From Amblyornis subalaris (Eukaryota > Chordata > Aves > Passeriformes > Ptilonorhynchidae): a stretch of DNA of 64,000 nt. Shown here piece after piece: positions 50,301 to 61,944 of the stretch. Every line of letters starts with the position of its first letter. The first letter of the stretch is position 1. Below the pieces are notes generated by a model, which had not been told where the DNA came from, searched no databases, and saw only the letters and a program-made list of their open reading frames with translations. A program made the position numbers and the translations under genes. The stretch is taken from positions 11,389,235 through 11,453,234 of the forward strand of contig JACAXG010000007.1 in assembly GCA_018881555.1 (NCBI GenBank), given 5' to 3'.

Positions 50301-53300
50301 ACACCAAGTCAGACAGACCCCTGAGTTATCCCAACAGGTCTGATACGGAGATACAGTGGTGAAGAGGACATTCTGTGCCATTTATTCCTTTTCCAGCTCT
50401 CCTCCACCCCCATGGGTTTCTGCCATGGTCAGAGCACAGGTTCTACACAGGAAGTTGGTGTTGGTCTTTCTCTGCTGAGCTACTTTCCAAGTAGAAGTGA
50501 AAATGTGTGCATTTATTACTGGTTTTTCAGCACTTGTTGCTTGCTGTTAGAGAAACAATTACCTGTGGGATTTCAGTTATTTATAATATCTGGTCTCTTA
50601 GGTCATGACAAATAAGGGNTCATTTCAGCTGTAGGGTTTTGATTGAGTTACTTTGGTAACTATGGGAGCAAAAGGCTGCTATGTCCTTTTTCAAGAAATA
50701 GAAGCGGGCTTCCTAATTCAGGTTTTTGACAAAATATCCAGGACTTTTAAGGAGGGTCTCCTGCATCCCTTGCAACATCCATGGGAATAACCATCTTGCT
50801 TAATCCCACCATGCTCTTGGAGAGGTGTGTGGCTTCCCAGCAGGGCTCATTGTGTGTTTGCTATGTCAGGGCTCAGCCACACAATCTGGATAAAACATCT
50901 TATGAAGATACCATGAGTCAGCTCGTGGTATGACTCCTGCTGTAGTTCCTTCCTCCTCTTCCCCTTTTTGTCTCCTGTTAACAAGGTGATATATTTTTGC
51001 CACACACAGTGAAATGGTGTTCAGGGAAACAGGCAGGTCACACTTCCGCAAGAACATCTAGGCTAACTTTTCAACCAAGACTGGAAGGCACCTAGTCCTG
51101 CTGGGTGCAGCTCTGTTCTAATTCTCCCTTCCCCAAATCAGGATGAAATTCCTCATCTCAATAAGACATGGGTGGTGGTAATGCCAAGAATTCTTCAGTG
51201 CCTCTCCTCTGCAAGANATACCAGGGAAGAGGAATGTCGCTTCAAAAGAATTTTTTTCTGCTGTCAAGCTGCTAGAGCTTCAGAGCAGTTTCTTGCTGCC
51301 TGTGTTTTCACGCAGTTTGATACTGGTGTTTATAGGGTTTATACATTAATATTNGTTTCAGGCAGTCTGCAATAGCTCATTCCACACAGGGTAAAACCCT
51401 CTAAGAAATATAAGACATTTAGTTACTCTGGCTTAATTCTGTTCAAAAGACCATCTTACAAGACAAGAGTAGAGAGATCATTAGTTCTTTGGGTTCATGA
51501 GATGGCAGGAATTGCTCTGCTGCTCTGTGAAGCAGTGCACATGCAGCACTAGAGAGGGGCAGGGGTAAGATATGGGCTTTTCTGAGCTGTTCTCAGTGAA
51601 GAATTATTCTCTATGCACAAAATAGAAACTACCTTCCTCTTGGTACTTCTGAAAATGACTAGTGGAAGTCTTGAATTAATGCAATGTAATGAAGGGCAAN
51701 GGTGAAGTGAAACACATGTTCTCAAATCTCCTTTTAGCAACTTCTTGGAAATCCTAAAATGCTGAAACTCCAGAGCCTTTTAATGCCAACTTCAGCTTCA
51801 AAACCACCCCTATTTCGACATTTAAAATGTCAGGTTCCTGCCGTCATCTTGCTGTGTTTGTGCCCTGCCATCATGTCTGAGAGGAGATGGCACACTTGCT
51901 TCTAAAAACTGCATTTAATCTACTTACAAAAGGTATGCTTTTTCAGCTACGATCAGAGATCTTCAGGAGGAGCCTTATTTTTTAGTCAATGTTTTGCTCC
52001 AAGGACAAGAGGAGTTTAAAATGTGAATTTCTACTGTTCCTAGATGTCTCCATGCCATCTCCTCTGAAACTAAAGAAGTTGATCTGAGTCATCCTTGCAG
52101 TATTCCTGTTTCATGCTGAAATCAGTAGGATACACAGGATAAAAATGCAGTAGTGAATTATCTCAGCAAAAACTTGGGGTTTGTAGCATTCACTTCTGTA
52201 ATGCTCCATGGAGGACGTTGCTGATTAAACTATCGGTGCCATTGCTGCCTCAAATTAGTTTTCAGAACTGCATGAGGGGTAGCTTCCTCCTGGTTTTCTT
52301 GGACTAGCAAAGAAGTGGAAGAGTAAAGGTGCAATATTGTCCCTATTTATTTTTAATATTTTTTCCTGTGATTTATTATCTCAGACACTGAATTTTTCCC
52401 TGAGAGTTATGTATCTTTGATGGGTNTATTCAATATTCGCATTTATTTGTTTAGGCTGAGAGATCTGAGTTTACAATATCCGACGTGGCAGTGAAGTTCT
52501 TGCAGGCTCAGGGAGTTTGTGAAATGGAAATTTGTCTCCTGTTAACAGAATTCTGCTTTCTTTGGAGGAAATGTCAGGAACATCTCAATGTCTTTTTTTT
52601 TTTTTTTTTGTAAGCACCTTATTTTTATCAATGCCTCTTGAAAACTGTGCAATGGTTTCAAATTCTGAATAATGTTTTTTTCTGGTCTGCAAAGGTTAAG
52701 GGAGCAATTGGGAGTTATCACATTACCAGAAGGTATTAAAAATATGGAAGGTGACAAGAAGGGCTCAGTGTAACTACTGGCAGCATATAAAAATGAATAA
52801 TGTGCATCTTAACAGTCGTGATGCTGCTTCTATTTGCCTTATCTATGAAAGATACAGCAGTCCTCTCCCTTGCCAGTTACTCCTCTCATCTACCCCACCT
52901 CACTGCTCTTTGTCCTCTTGGCTTCAGCTTCCATTCCCAGCCTTCCCAACAATTTCCTGACTTCCAGTAATATGGGGCGGAGGGAAAAGGAGAAAAAAAA
53001 CCACCAAAACCAGCCTAAAATAACTAAATAGTGTGGGGAAACTATCAGAGTTCACTGTGCAATGCTCCCAACATGCAGAGATCTCTTAGGATCTTGTGTA
53101 CAGGCTGTGCTCATTCAAAGATGCTCACGTGTCCAGTCCAGGAAGAACATTGATTTAAGTCCCTGGCTCTGAAGAACAAAGATGATGAAAAATTCAATGC
53201 AAAATGGTTGGCAAGTGGAGTCAAATACCACTTGGTGAATCACCCGTGTAATCTACCAGTATCGCAAGCCTATAGCAAAAGTGACAGCAGATAGTTTATC

Positions 53301-54572
53301 CCAAATGGCACAAAAATTATGGATGTGGTATTCATAACATCTCTGAGTAAGTAGTCTTGATACTGGCCAATATGGAAAAGATATGAGCAGTTCCTTGTTA
53401 AATCTTTGCACTAAATATTTATTTATTAGCCTGATAAAATGGATCATGCGGAGCGCGTAGATGGCACAGAGCATACTGTCCTTGCTGTTCAGCTTGAGGG
53501 AGACACAGGAAGGTTACTTGGGTTAGAAACCAGGGCAAGCAATCAGCCAAGGAGCTGGGAACAACAACATTATGTGCTGTCAGACCAAATCTAACCTGCT
53601 AAAAATACAAGCAGGGCAGGCAGTGATCTTGCCTGCTAGTTCATTGCCTCTGTTGCTGCTGAGACACGGCTAAAATCCTTTATCTCACTGAAAATATATT
53701 CTTTTCAAAAATATAAACAGAACCCAATCCTGTACACGAGAATGAGTTCTAAAAGAAATCCAGGTATTATACCGGGAAATGTTAAGAAACATTAGGTGAG
53801 ATAGCACAGACATTTAGAGAGATTTCTATACTTAGATTTAGATCCCAACAGTGACAACAGTCAATGTGTTACCTTAAGCCTTATACTGTATCTTAGCATG
53901 CTTTTTTTTCAGTAGAAAATGTATAAATATGTTCCTTCTCTGTGAGTAACAGAAATTATTTTAAGGGTTAATATGTTTTGAGATTTTTTTCTTTGAGGAG
54001 ACCTATTTGAATAACGCATTTATTGTTAACACTCATGATGGGGTTTTGTTTTAATACATAGATTCAGCTCTTTTGACCTGGGAATACCTCTGAAGTTTTC
54101 AGTTCCAATTTGGCCAACTTCATGTGTGTGTTGAGGGAGGAACATAATGGTGAAAACAGGCTTTGCAAAACCTCTCAGTCTTGGTTTTCTGCCCAGTGAT
54201 ACACTAGAGGACTTGGCTATATGAACGTATATGTTCTGGAACATCAGAGATGAAGAGAAATGGAAATCACCACTTCATTTTTTTTTTTTAATTCCCTTCA
54301 AAACCACTGCTATTATACGATCTCCATTTGCTATCCTGCCAGTCAGTGTGTGTAGGCTGTGTCTAGNCTATTTCAGGTCTGAAGAAGGCATCATACACAG
54401 GAGCTACCAAGGCTCAGCTCCTCAGATTTGCAGTGAATTGAATGTGATGGATCACTAATCTCATCTGCTTTTCCAATCCCATTTGCTTTTGCAAATACAG
54501 ACACTGAGGTCCCACTAGAAGCATCTCTGAGCTAAAATGTCCCTGACCTGTCAGCTGTGGAGTCACTGTAGG
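47341..54572. other. Non-coding stretch, nothing recognised
   Basis: Seven kilobases with no supportable gene. Holds a T17 run at 52593-52609 and an A/T-rich tract near 52350. Open frames are all 60-75 codons and unremarkable. Confidence 0.55.
52593..52609. repeat. T17 homopolymer
   Basis: Seen directly; followed by GTAAGC. No retroposed body is recognised on either side. Confidence 0.95.
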
Positions 54573-54612
54573 TGGCATAGATGGACTAGATGGACTAGAT
54601 GGCATAGATGGA
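54573..54612. repeat. 9-bp minisatellite, four units
   Basis: Units run TGGCATAGA, TGGACTAGA, TGGACTAGA, TGGCATAGA, then a partial TGGA. The outer and inner pairs differ by the same two changes, giving a symmetrical A-B-B-A order. Confidence 0.93.
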
Positions 54613-55400
54613 GGCTGCTGGGGCAGTCTTTTGGTGTTATCTTCCTGTCTGAATAAAGGGTTTGGAAAATAACATAATTTCCCACACAACCTATCCAACA
54701 GAAAATTGTTATTTTCACATGAATTNATTTTATGGATCCAGTGGCAATACTCACATAAAGTGCTCATTCTATGTGTGTGTGGATGGTAGAGAACACCACT
54801 TTTAAGACAAGAAAAAGAGCGGATAGACAGAGGCAGTTTTACGATTTTTTTTTTCCCCCCTACTGGAAAGAAATAATATTTATTTTGGTTATATATTCTT
54901 TAAAAACACCTCACACTTTTTAAACTCTAAATGTTCCTTTCTATCACTTTTTGGCCTCCTTATACCTTCTTAAGTTTACCAGCATATTGAAGGATGGAGG
55001 CTTTTGAGTGTTTGAAGGCTGAGACTACTTTTCACCGAACTCACCAGGAGCTTCATGACTAATTTTAGTAGGGAGGGGGAAGGTGAGCAATCCTTGCCAC
55101 CTGACAACAGACAGGAAGCTGAGTACCTCCACAATTGCTCATCTGCTGACAATTCAAGAGTATTTTGTTGTCTTTAAATAGATAACATAAAAGGTCGCCT
55201 CTAGACATGCCTCTGAAAACAGGAGGAAAGTTGCAAAAAGTTTCTGTGGTTGCTCTGTTTTAACTTTTTACTTTTTTGCTGGGAAAAACTACCCACTGGT
55301 TTCTTGTTTGCTCTCCATCCTGTGCCACTTCTGTCCTCATCCTTCACTCATATACCTGAATATGACTAAGGGTCTTTGGTCCTTTGTGATCCAGCTCTTT
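54613..55400. other. Non-coding stretch, nothing recognised
   Basis: No gene or named repeat. A T-rich/C-rich tract occurs near 54847-54860. Confidence 0.5.
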
Positions 55401-55460
55401 AAACCACAGAAGTGCTGAGTGGAAGGGACCTCTTGAGGTTATTCAGTCTAACCTCTCACT
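55401..55460 (-). mobile_element. Degraded CR1 LINE 3' end
   Basis: AAACCACAGAAGTGCTGAGT, GGAAGGGACCTCTTGAGGTT and ATTCAGTCTAACCTC correspond to the reverse complement of the CR1 terminus (ATAGAAT..., GGAAGGGACCTCT..., TC.AGTCCAACC). It is more diverged than the 30.75 kb copy and fades out after about 60 bases, where the sequence no longer follows CR1. Confidence 0.55.
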
Positions 55461-56324
55461 CACTCTGTTCTGAAACAACATTTGTGTAAGAACCTTACGA
55501 GCATCAATCTTCTTTACTAAGTGAGAGCATCTTATGTAAAATCCAGGATATCTGCAGCTTTGTGACCCCTCCAATTTAAAGCCTGTTCCTCTTTCTCATC
55601 TCCTCTACCTTCCTGTAGCTATGGCAGGTTGCCAAGCCTTTCAGCAGGACACTTCCACATTTTGTTCTTTTCCTCTGTCCCTCTCTCCTGTCCCATTGAG
55701 TTTTCCAACTTCCTTTAAATCTGAAGGTCTTAAAACTCCTGTCTCCTTCACAAGTTAATATGGCCCTGTTTGGCACACTTGGAGGAAGCCAATAATCAGG
55801 TACCACAGGAGATGGAAGTGCCTAGGCACAGGAAACCGCAGTGCTGGATCACTCTACAATAAAAAATCATTATCCCCTGAGTCACTCAATATGTGTTCTT
55901 TGAGTAACATACACCAAGATAGCAACCGCAGTGCCTGGTGACTATGGCTGTAAAAAGAGGTTAAGAAATCTTGCCTGTTCTTTCCACCCATCTCAGATTA
56001 AAGGACAGCCACACCATGAGTTTTCCTGGCTTGAAATGCCTGCCTTGTCCCTCTGCTGAGGAAGACAGAGCCAGGGAGAACAGACTGCGGCATGTGGGAA
56101 GCAGAAGGCCACTGGAAAAAACGCAGCCGCTGCTGCTGCTGAGTTATTGGTGGTGGACAAGGGCTGTTGAAGCACGTAGAACAGACANGGGGAAAGGTGG
56201 AAAGGGGAAAGGTGTGCTGAGAAGGTAGGAAAAAGACCAAAGCAAAAGGAACTGTGGAGTCTCCTCTGCCAAGGAGCTGTTGTGCTGCTGGACTTCCAGA
56301 CAGAGCATGATGGCTAAGACAGCA
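55461..56324. other. Non-coding stretch with a small GA repeat
   Basis: A 15-base unit GGGGAAAGGTGGAAA occurs about 1.7 times at 56189-56214. Otherwise no gene or repeat is recognised. Confidence 0.5.
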
Positions 56325-56475
56325 GCAGAGACATTCATTAAAATGACTGTTTTAGCTTTTTGGACAATTAGTCCGATAATTACACCACTTATTTATTATA
56401 ATAGCCTGCAGTTAATGGATGCTCTGCAAGGGAATTAATGTCTCTAAATTATTTTAGAAATACCCTGAATATGCC
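56325..56475. promoter_or_regulatory. Homeodomain-site-rich block, possible conserved element
   Basis: Many ATTA/TAAT cores occur within 150 bases: CATTCATTAAAATG, CAATTAG, GATAATTACACC, GTTAATGGATG, GGAATTAATG, AAATTATTTT. At 56362-56374 there is a near-palindrome, GGACAATTAGTCC, whose GGAC/GTCC arms enclose a homeodomain core. Regulatory function is inference; no conservation evidence is available. Confidence 0.25.
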
Positions 56476-58143
56476 ATATTTTTAAATAATAATGCAGAAT
56501 GTCTCTGTAGGATGTCTAAATAAGTTGCAGATTGCTGTGTCAGGGCACCCTGCTACCCAGACATGCTGACCGCTGTTCAAAAGCCATACTTGTTCCTCAG
56601 AAAGTCAAACACGCATTAAGGAAAAATCTCTTGCTATGGTGCTGGGAGCAGGACTCCAAATCTGCTGTGTGCACTACCAGAGCAGCGATGCTCTTCAGCT
56701 CTGTAGCAAGCTGAGTACACCCATGNAGGCCCTTCCAGTGCTTTACTTCCATCAGCAGCAGGGTAATGCCTTGCCTGCCTCGGCCTTGGCTTGGTTTGTG
56801 CCCTGCCTCTTTGTCAGACAGAGATGGTGCCTTTGCCTACAGGCTGTGGCAGGCCTATTTATGATCCGCTCAGCACAGCCTGTCAGAGGCAGTTAAGATA
56901 CCTTCACCTAAGCAAATGCTACTTGCTATTGCCTTGTTACAAAACAAAGGTCGTCTGAACTGAAAATACCTCTGTTCCCAACCAGAGTGGGGGAGAGTTC
57001 CGTATAACTGGCTGCCGAAGCAGCACAAGAGCCATGGGAGCGGGGAACGGGAGCAGAAGCTGGAAGCTCACACAGCTATCGCCAAAGCACAGATGATGTT
57101 GACTGAGTTTGTATGGATAAAACAAGCAGCCTTTCCAACCCTCGGTCTGGATTTCAGCTGCCTGATCCAAGGCTCCATGTGGAGCAGTGCAGCTGTGTGA
57201 CCTTGCCTGATTTCACTAATTGCCATTAAGATGTGATAAGGTCCATGAGCTAAATGATATGTAAGATGAGAGAAAGAGATAGCAGGTCCAAGGATTCAAA
57301 AGGAGAAATACAGCCTTGTCAAAGGCATAAAACTCTAAGGAAAAAAGCAGGGAAGAAAATGGCAATTGGGCAGTGTCAAGCATCAGCCTGTTCTGATGCA
57401 GCAACACAGACAATGACTTCCCCACCTACTGTGCAGGAAGGGATGCAGCAGTTTCCCTGTTGGAGTGGTGAATGTGTCCATGTTAGCCCATGCTGGACAG
57501 CCAGAAGCAGGGCTGCTTCAGCAGTTGCTTTATTCCCCCACCCCACTGTCCAGACTGCACTGGCTGCATTTTGCAAATTAATTCCCATCTCCAGCTCCTT
57601 CTTCATGCTGACACAGCAGAGAGAAAGGAGTGATCCAGAAGTAGTTGCTTAGTGCCACACTGCTCTTTTCAGATACCCACAGCTGCAGCATGGGGAATGT
57701 AAAACCTCTGTGCCCCAGCCAGAACATGGGCTGGGATCTGTGAATCCTAACTCCAACAGCTATACCAGTATTGAAGCCATGCTTCCCAGACAATGAGTGA
57801 TTTGCATGGAGCATCCTGGCTCTTGGGCAACTCTGCACCTAAAGCTGCAATATTTTATACCTCCATTAACTGCCTTTATATCAAAGGGGCAGGATGGAGC
57901 CTATATTTATGCATGCCTTGGTTTTGTGACACTGTGCTATATTTTTAAAGGACAAGATGTTCAGTTCTACAAAGCAGCACCTACTGAACAATACGAACTA
58001 GCCAGGCACGTAAAATTATAATGGTGGCTAACCTCTAATGGACTGAAAACTGTGTCAACCTGACAAATGCCATAAAATGAAGGTAATTAAGCCTTCTGTA
58101 TCAGGCATTTTTAGAACATGAACAATGTGTGTTCAGGAAGAAT
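56476..58143. other. Non-coding stretch, nothing recognised
   Basis: The 132-codon frame at 57254-57652 and overlapping minus-strand frames show no domain. A patch at about 57190-57245 (CACTAATTGCCATTAAGATG) has homeodomain-type words only. Confidence 0.5.
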
Positions 58144-58145
58144 AA

Positions 58146-58379
58146 AGATTCACTGAAGCTACGGGGGAAATAATGGCACCTGATGCTCGTGGGGCTGTAA
58201 CAAAATATTGTTTACAGATCTCCACTGGTTGTGAAATTATCTATACTGAAGAAATTGGATGTAGTCTAAAGCAAAGATTGAAGGAGCATAAAACATGTAA
58301 TATTGTAGTTACAAGGCACATAAAATCTTATTGGATCTGTGATAAATATTTGTGCCCGAGGAATTTTACTATTTTATAA
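58146..58379 (+). pseudogene. Degenerate GIY-YIG segment of a Penelope-like retroelement
   Basis: One frame is open from just after a stop at 58143-58145 to the TAA at 58377-58379. Its peptide contains YCLQIS, four residues to C at 58230, then IIYTEEIGCSLKQRLKEHK, then NIVVTRHIKS. Penelope-like element (PLE) endonucleases show the same order: Y.IPC..C, then YIGET.RSL..RL.EH, then a (N/S)A(L/V)..H region. The SLKQRLKEHK part fits exactly, while the catalytic-type YIG is degraded (Y kept, IG lost) and a Cys replaces the usual Arg after Gly. Only about 75 residues remain, with no reverse transcriptase nearby, so it is a dead fragment, or possibly an exapted one. The resemblance was judged by eye. 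Confidence 0.4.
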
Positions 58380-60040
58380 ACTGCTTTCCCTGGAGGATAG
58401 TTAAAGAATACAAGGACACCCTATTTATCAGTTTTANAATCTAGAGGCTCCCACGACCTATGATGAGGGTGCAATATACCTGTTCTCAAAAGTGTCCAAT
58501 TAATTGTTTAGTTTTGTATTGAAAATATTCTCTTTTTATTAAAGCTGCTTTCAATAGATAGATGTATCATCTCTTGGGCTGCATTAATGAAGGCAGAAAA
58601 CNTCCCTAAAGTGATGCTGTTTCAGAATTGAAACCATATATTAAACTCTCCATGGGGGATGAGGAGCCCACAATGCAGAGTTTAATGGAAGCACTGCATT
58701 CAGCTGCTGTACAACATTTGGAATTTTTTGTGGGACTTGGAAGAGGCTGTGCTATACATTTTAAAAGGGTTTATCAAAAAATGCAGGCATGTACTTTGTG
58801 AAATTTGTGGATGGGGAAGGAGGGAATTTAAAGATGAAGATAAGACTCCCTAAGTTGCAATGAAATGTTTTCTCCAATATCGTATTTTAAAATCCATAAG
58901 GATCTCACATGGACAAGTTCAGTTTTTTCTTTTAACTTGTCCTTTTATACATTTACACTGCTAATTTCTTAGACATTTGTCTGTGTTCCTCATTGATTGT
59001 TCATGGGNGTAGCCTTTTCCGCCTTGGGAAGAAGTCCCCACCATTTTTCATATATGGAAAGAATTTAAAATACTTAAACTAAAACAAGTCCTCTCTGCAG
59101 ATTACTTTCTCTTTTCCCACATCANTTTTTGTTCAAATCTCAAGCTTGCTCCTAGCTCAGCTCTCCAAAGGAAGAGCTTACCTTCACCTTTTTCTAATAG
59201 CATCTTATCTGTCACCTTCCTTTTTATTCACTAACCAGCATGGAAGTTTATCCCCTGTTCTTGAGAACAAGTCTTTCCGTCATTCCTTACAGAAGTCCTT
59301 GCTAATTACCAGGTCAAATAGTCTCAGGATGTGGTTTGGAGTTCTCGTTGAGTCATCAGTGTGTTTCCTGAAGAATTGATTTGGAGGAGAAAGCAGAAGA
59401 GGCTGCCAAGTCACCACATCTGATCTACCCCAATTGTACTGGGGAGAGCTAGCACCTCTGAGCCTGGTGCAAAGCTCTGTGCTGCTGAACAGCTGACTGA
59501 CACTATGTGAGAAAACAGAAAGATGATTTAAAATTGTGTCCACCACTGTGCAGATTTGGTGTAAGGCTTGTGCTTCTTGGAGAGTAATTCCTCTCTGAAC
59601 TAAAGAAACCTTCTATCCACCTTTTGGGGAGGGAGGAGGCAATATTTTAAGGAACTGCTATATCTGCATGTTTTCATCTTGGATGGCGACTAGAACAGCA
59701 ATATTAGAGGGAAGGTGTTTCTGTTTCAGAAGCAAAGTCTCAAGGTAAAGGTCAGCAGCCAAGTATCTACAAAAATGGAGGCAGTGGAAAGAGGCAGGCT
59801 GCCATGGATCATTTGCAGAGCAGTTCCATATAATCTATTTGTATGTGCACACACCATTGCTTGCACCCCTGCAGCTGTTTTGAAGATTAGAGCAGAGTAT
59901 TTTTTATTATGGAGCAAGTGCCACCACACGTATATTCCGCCTCTCATAATTCTGAAACTGGACAGCATAGCAAGCGGATTTAAGTAACCCAGCCCTAACC
60001 AAAACAATCCAAAGCAGATGGCTTTGGCTAGGTTACTTTT
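58380..60040. other. Non-coding stretch, nothing recognised
   Basis: No gene supported. AT-rich text just downstream of the GIY-YIG segment could be the rest of the same relic, but I see no recognisable 3' end. Confidence 0.5.
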
Positions 60041-60265
60041 CAGAGTCAGTGGTGGGCGCTGGGCGGTTTCACCCATCTGCTGCAGTCGGGCGACTGGGAC
60101 AGTGAACATGTTTGGAGTGTTAAATGCCGGGGCAGGAAGCTCAGTGCCACATAGCTGTAAATAACTTCGTAGTATTCATGCTTAAACATCTTTAACTGGT
60201 TGATCACTTCCTATTATTTATCTGGCCAGGCCTGAGATTAAATTAAAGTCTTGCAACCTACTGGG
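60041..60265. promoter_or_regulatory. CpG-retaining block with palindrome, candidate regulatory element
   Basis: GGTGGGCGCTGGGCGGTTTC and TGCAGTCGGGCGACTGGG contain five CpGs in about 50 bases of otherwise CpG-poor DNA. At 60083-60096 CAGTCG and CGACTG form an inverted repeat around GG. Downstream come CTGTAAATAACTTCG, TTCATGCTTAAACATC and GAGATTAAATTAAAG words of the forkhead and homeodomain type. Enhancer function is inferred from composition. Confidence 0.25.
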
Positions 60266-61434
60266 ACAGCTCTCACAACTACACAAGCTTACAAGCAATT
60301 TGGCTACCAGGCCACTCCAGGCAGCTCACAGAGCAAGAGAGTTAAAGTCAATTATCAGCCCTCACACCCATTTAATCTCTGGAATGGTGACTTAAATAAA
60401 TAAACAAAGGTGTCTGTAGGTAGAGCTGAAAGTCTGGATTGAATGATCAGACCTGTAGCACATCACATGGTTTTCATTTCTGTATGATGCACCGTAGTCC
60501 TGATATTTTTTATTTCTCTACCTGTATTAACACGCCACTGGGGAAAGCCCTTGCCTCTAGATGCTCCAGTCACATATTTAAATGAACAATTTTGCTGCTA
60601 TCTTTATAATCAGAAAAAAAGTAGCCAGAAAGATAAACAGGAGATGTTTAATCACATCCGACAACAGTCATCACTGTTTTTCCTGATCTCTAATAGCCTA
60701 AGGAAAGAACAACTGCATTTTGCATCATGTCCTGAAAGTCATTAGTCCATATCCACTAAGAAGTGATGCAAAATGCTGGCAAGTCTATTCCCAGCAAGCA
60801 GCTGGAGTCCAGGCTGAAAGTTCCTGAAAAGTGCAATCTGTNTAAGGAAGCGGTTCCTTCCTACATCCCAGTTATCAGGAGCAGGAAGCAGGCTGGTGTC
60901 ACTTTTCCAACTTTAACTTGTGCCTGTATTTGTGCTTTGTCACGTGTCTATATTTCTCTCAGAGAAAAGCATCAAAATCTGAATTCTCCATATTGCGATG
61001 TTTATTAACTCCATTCATTTTTATAAGGCAGGAAATATTAAGGTGTAGGCTCAAAGGAAAATGTGATTTTTCAGTTTAAATGCGTGCTTTGAGTTAAAAT
61101 CAAAGACAGATTGTTAGACNCACCTTTCATCTGTACAAAATGGTTTTTGTCAGCCTCCCTAACGTATTTGATGCAGTGCTTTCTATGCATTGGCTTCAGC
61201 AGGAGAAGGCTGTGTTTTTGCAGGGTGCAAAACCAGTTTGCTTTTTTGATTTGTAGTGGGGATACAGACGTGTATCAATCTGTTCTTCAGCTACTAAAGT
61301 CAATATCCTGAATCATTTAATATGGTCATGGAAAAGCCAGGGCTATATCCTGGGTCTGTACCCGAGCTCCAATGCAGTCACTAAAGCAAAGCAGATTGTG
61401 GTCAAGTGGGGGGCTGATGCCTACTCCTTAATTT
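60266..61434. other. Non-coding stretch, nothing recognised
   Basis: No gene or repeat family recognised. Confidence 0.5.
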
Positions 61435-61944
61435 GTGCAAAACTTAAAGTTGAAATGCAGGAGGGAAGGGCAGGGTTTCTTGGTCTTTTACCCTTGCTCA
61501 AGTAGCATCTCTAAGGCATCACTGAGGACCAGTTCTGACAGCTATTTGAACACTTGGATTGTGGGCTGCTTGCCATCTTTCCAATATTGCCTGCAAAGCA
61601 CGGCAAGTGTCTGCCAAAAATGGGGAGAAATAAGGGTGCCATCTGAAGNTGACCAACTGCTGGAGCAATGCTCTTGCCCACTATGTGTGCAACGCCAGCA
61701 GGTATTGCCCTCCCGGGTGTTTGAGCACAGGACATCTCCTGTAGCCCGTGCACTCCGTGGCCATCTGGCAGGCAGCCAAGAGGTCACCCGTGCAAGCATT
61801 CTTCAGGATGTCTGGGCAAACCAGAGTGAAGGCACGGGGTCCAGTACGCCAAGAGGAGCACATCTGTTCAATCCACCCTGCTCAGGTGTTGTGGAGTCAG
61901 GAAAAGCTGCTGTTCAGGAAGGCATTACTGAAGAGACAACGTAA
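61435..61944 (+). other. Longest open frame (169 codons), probably not a gene
   Basis: The frame is open for 510 bases in a patch that is GC-richer than its surroundings (about 61660-61900). The peptide has scattered Cys (SCPLCVQRQQ) and no domain, signal or membrane segment that I recognise. Three frames on the other strand are also open across the same patch, which points to a composition effect. A spliced exon, non-coding-RNA exon or unrecognised repeat are alternatives. Confidence 0.15.
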
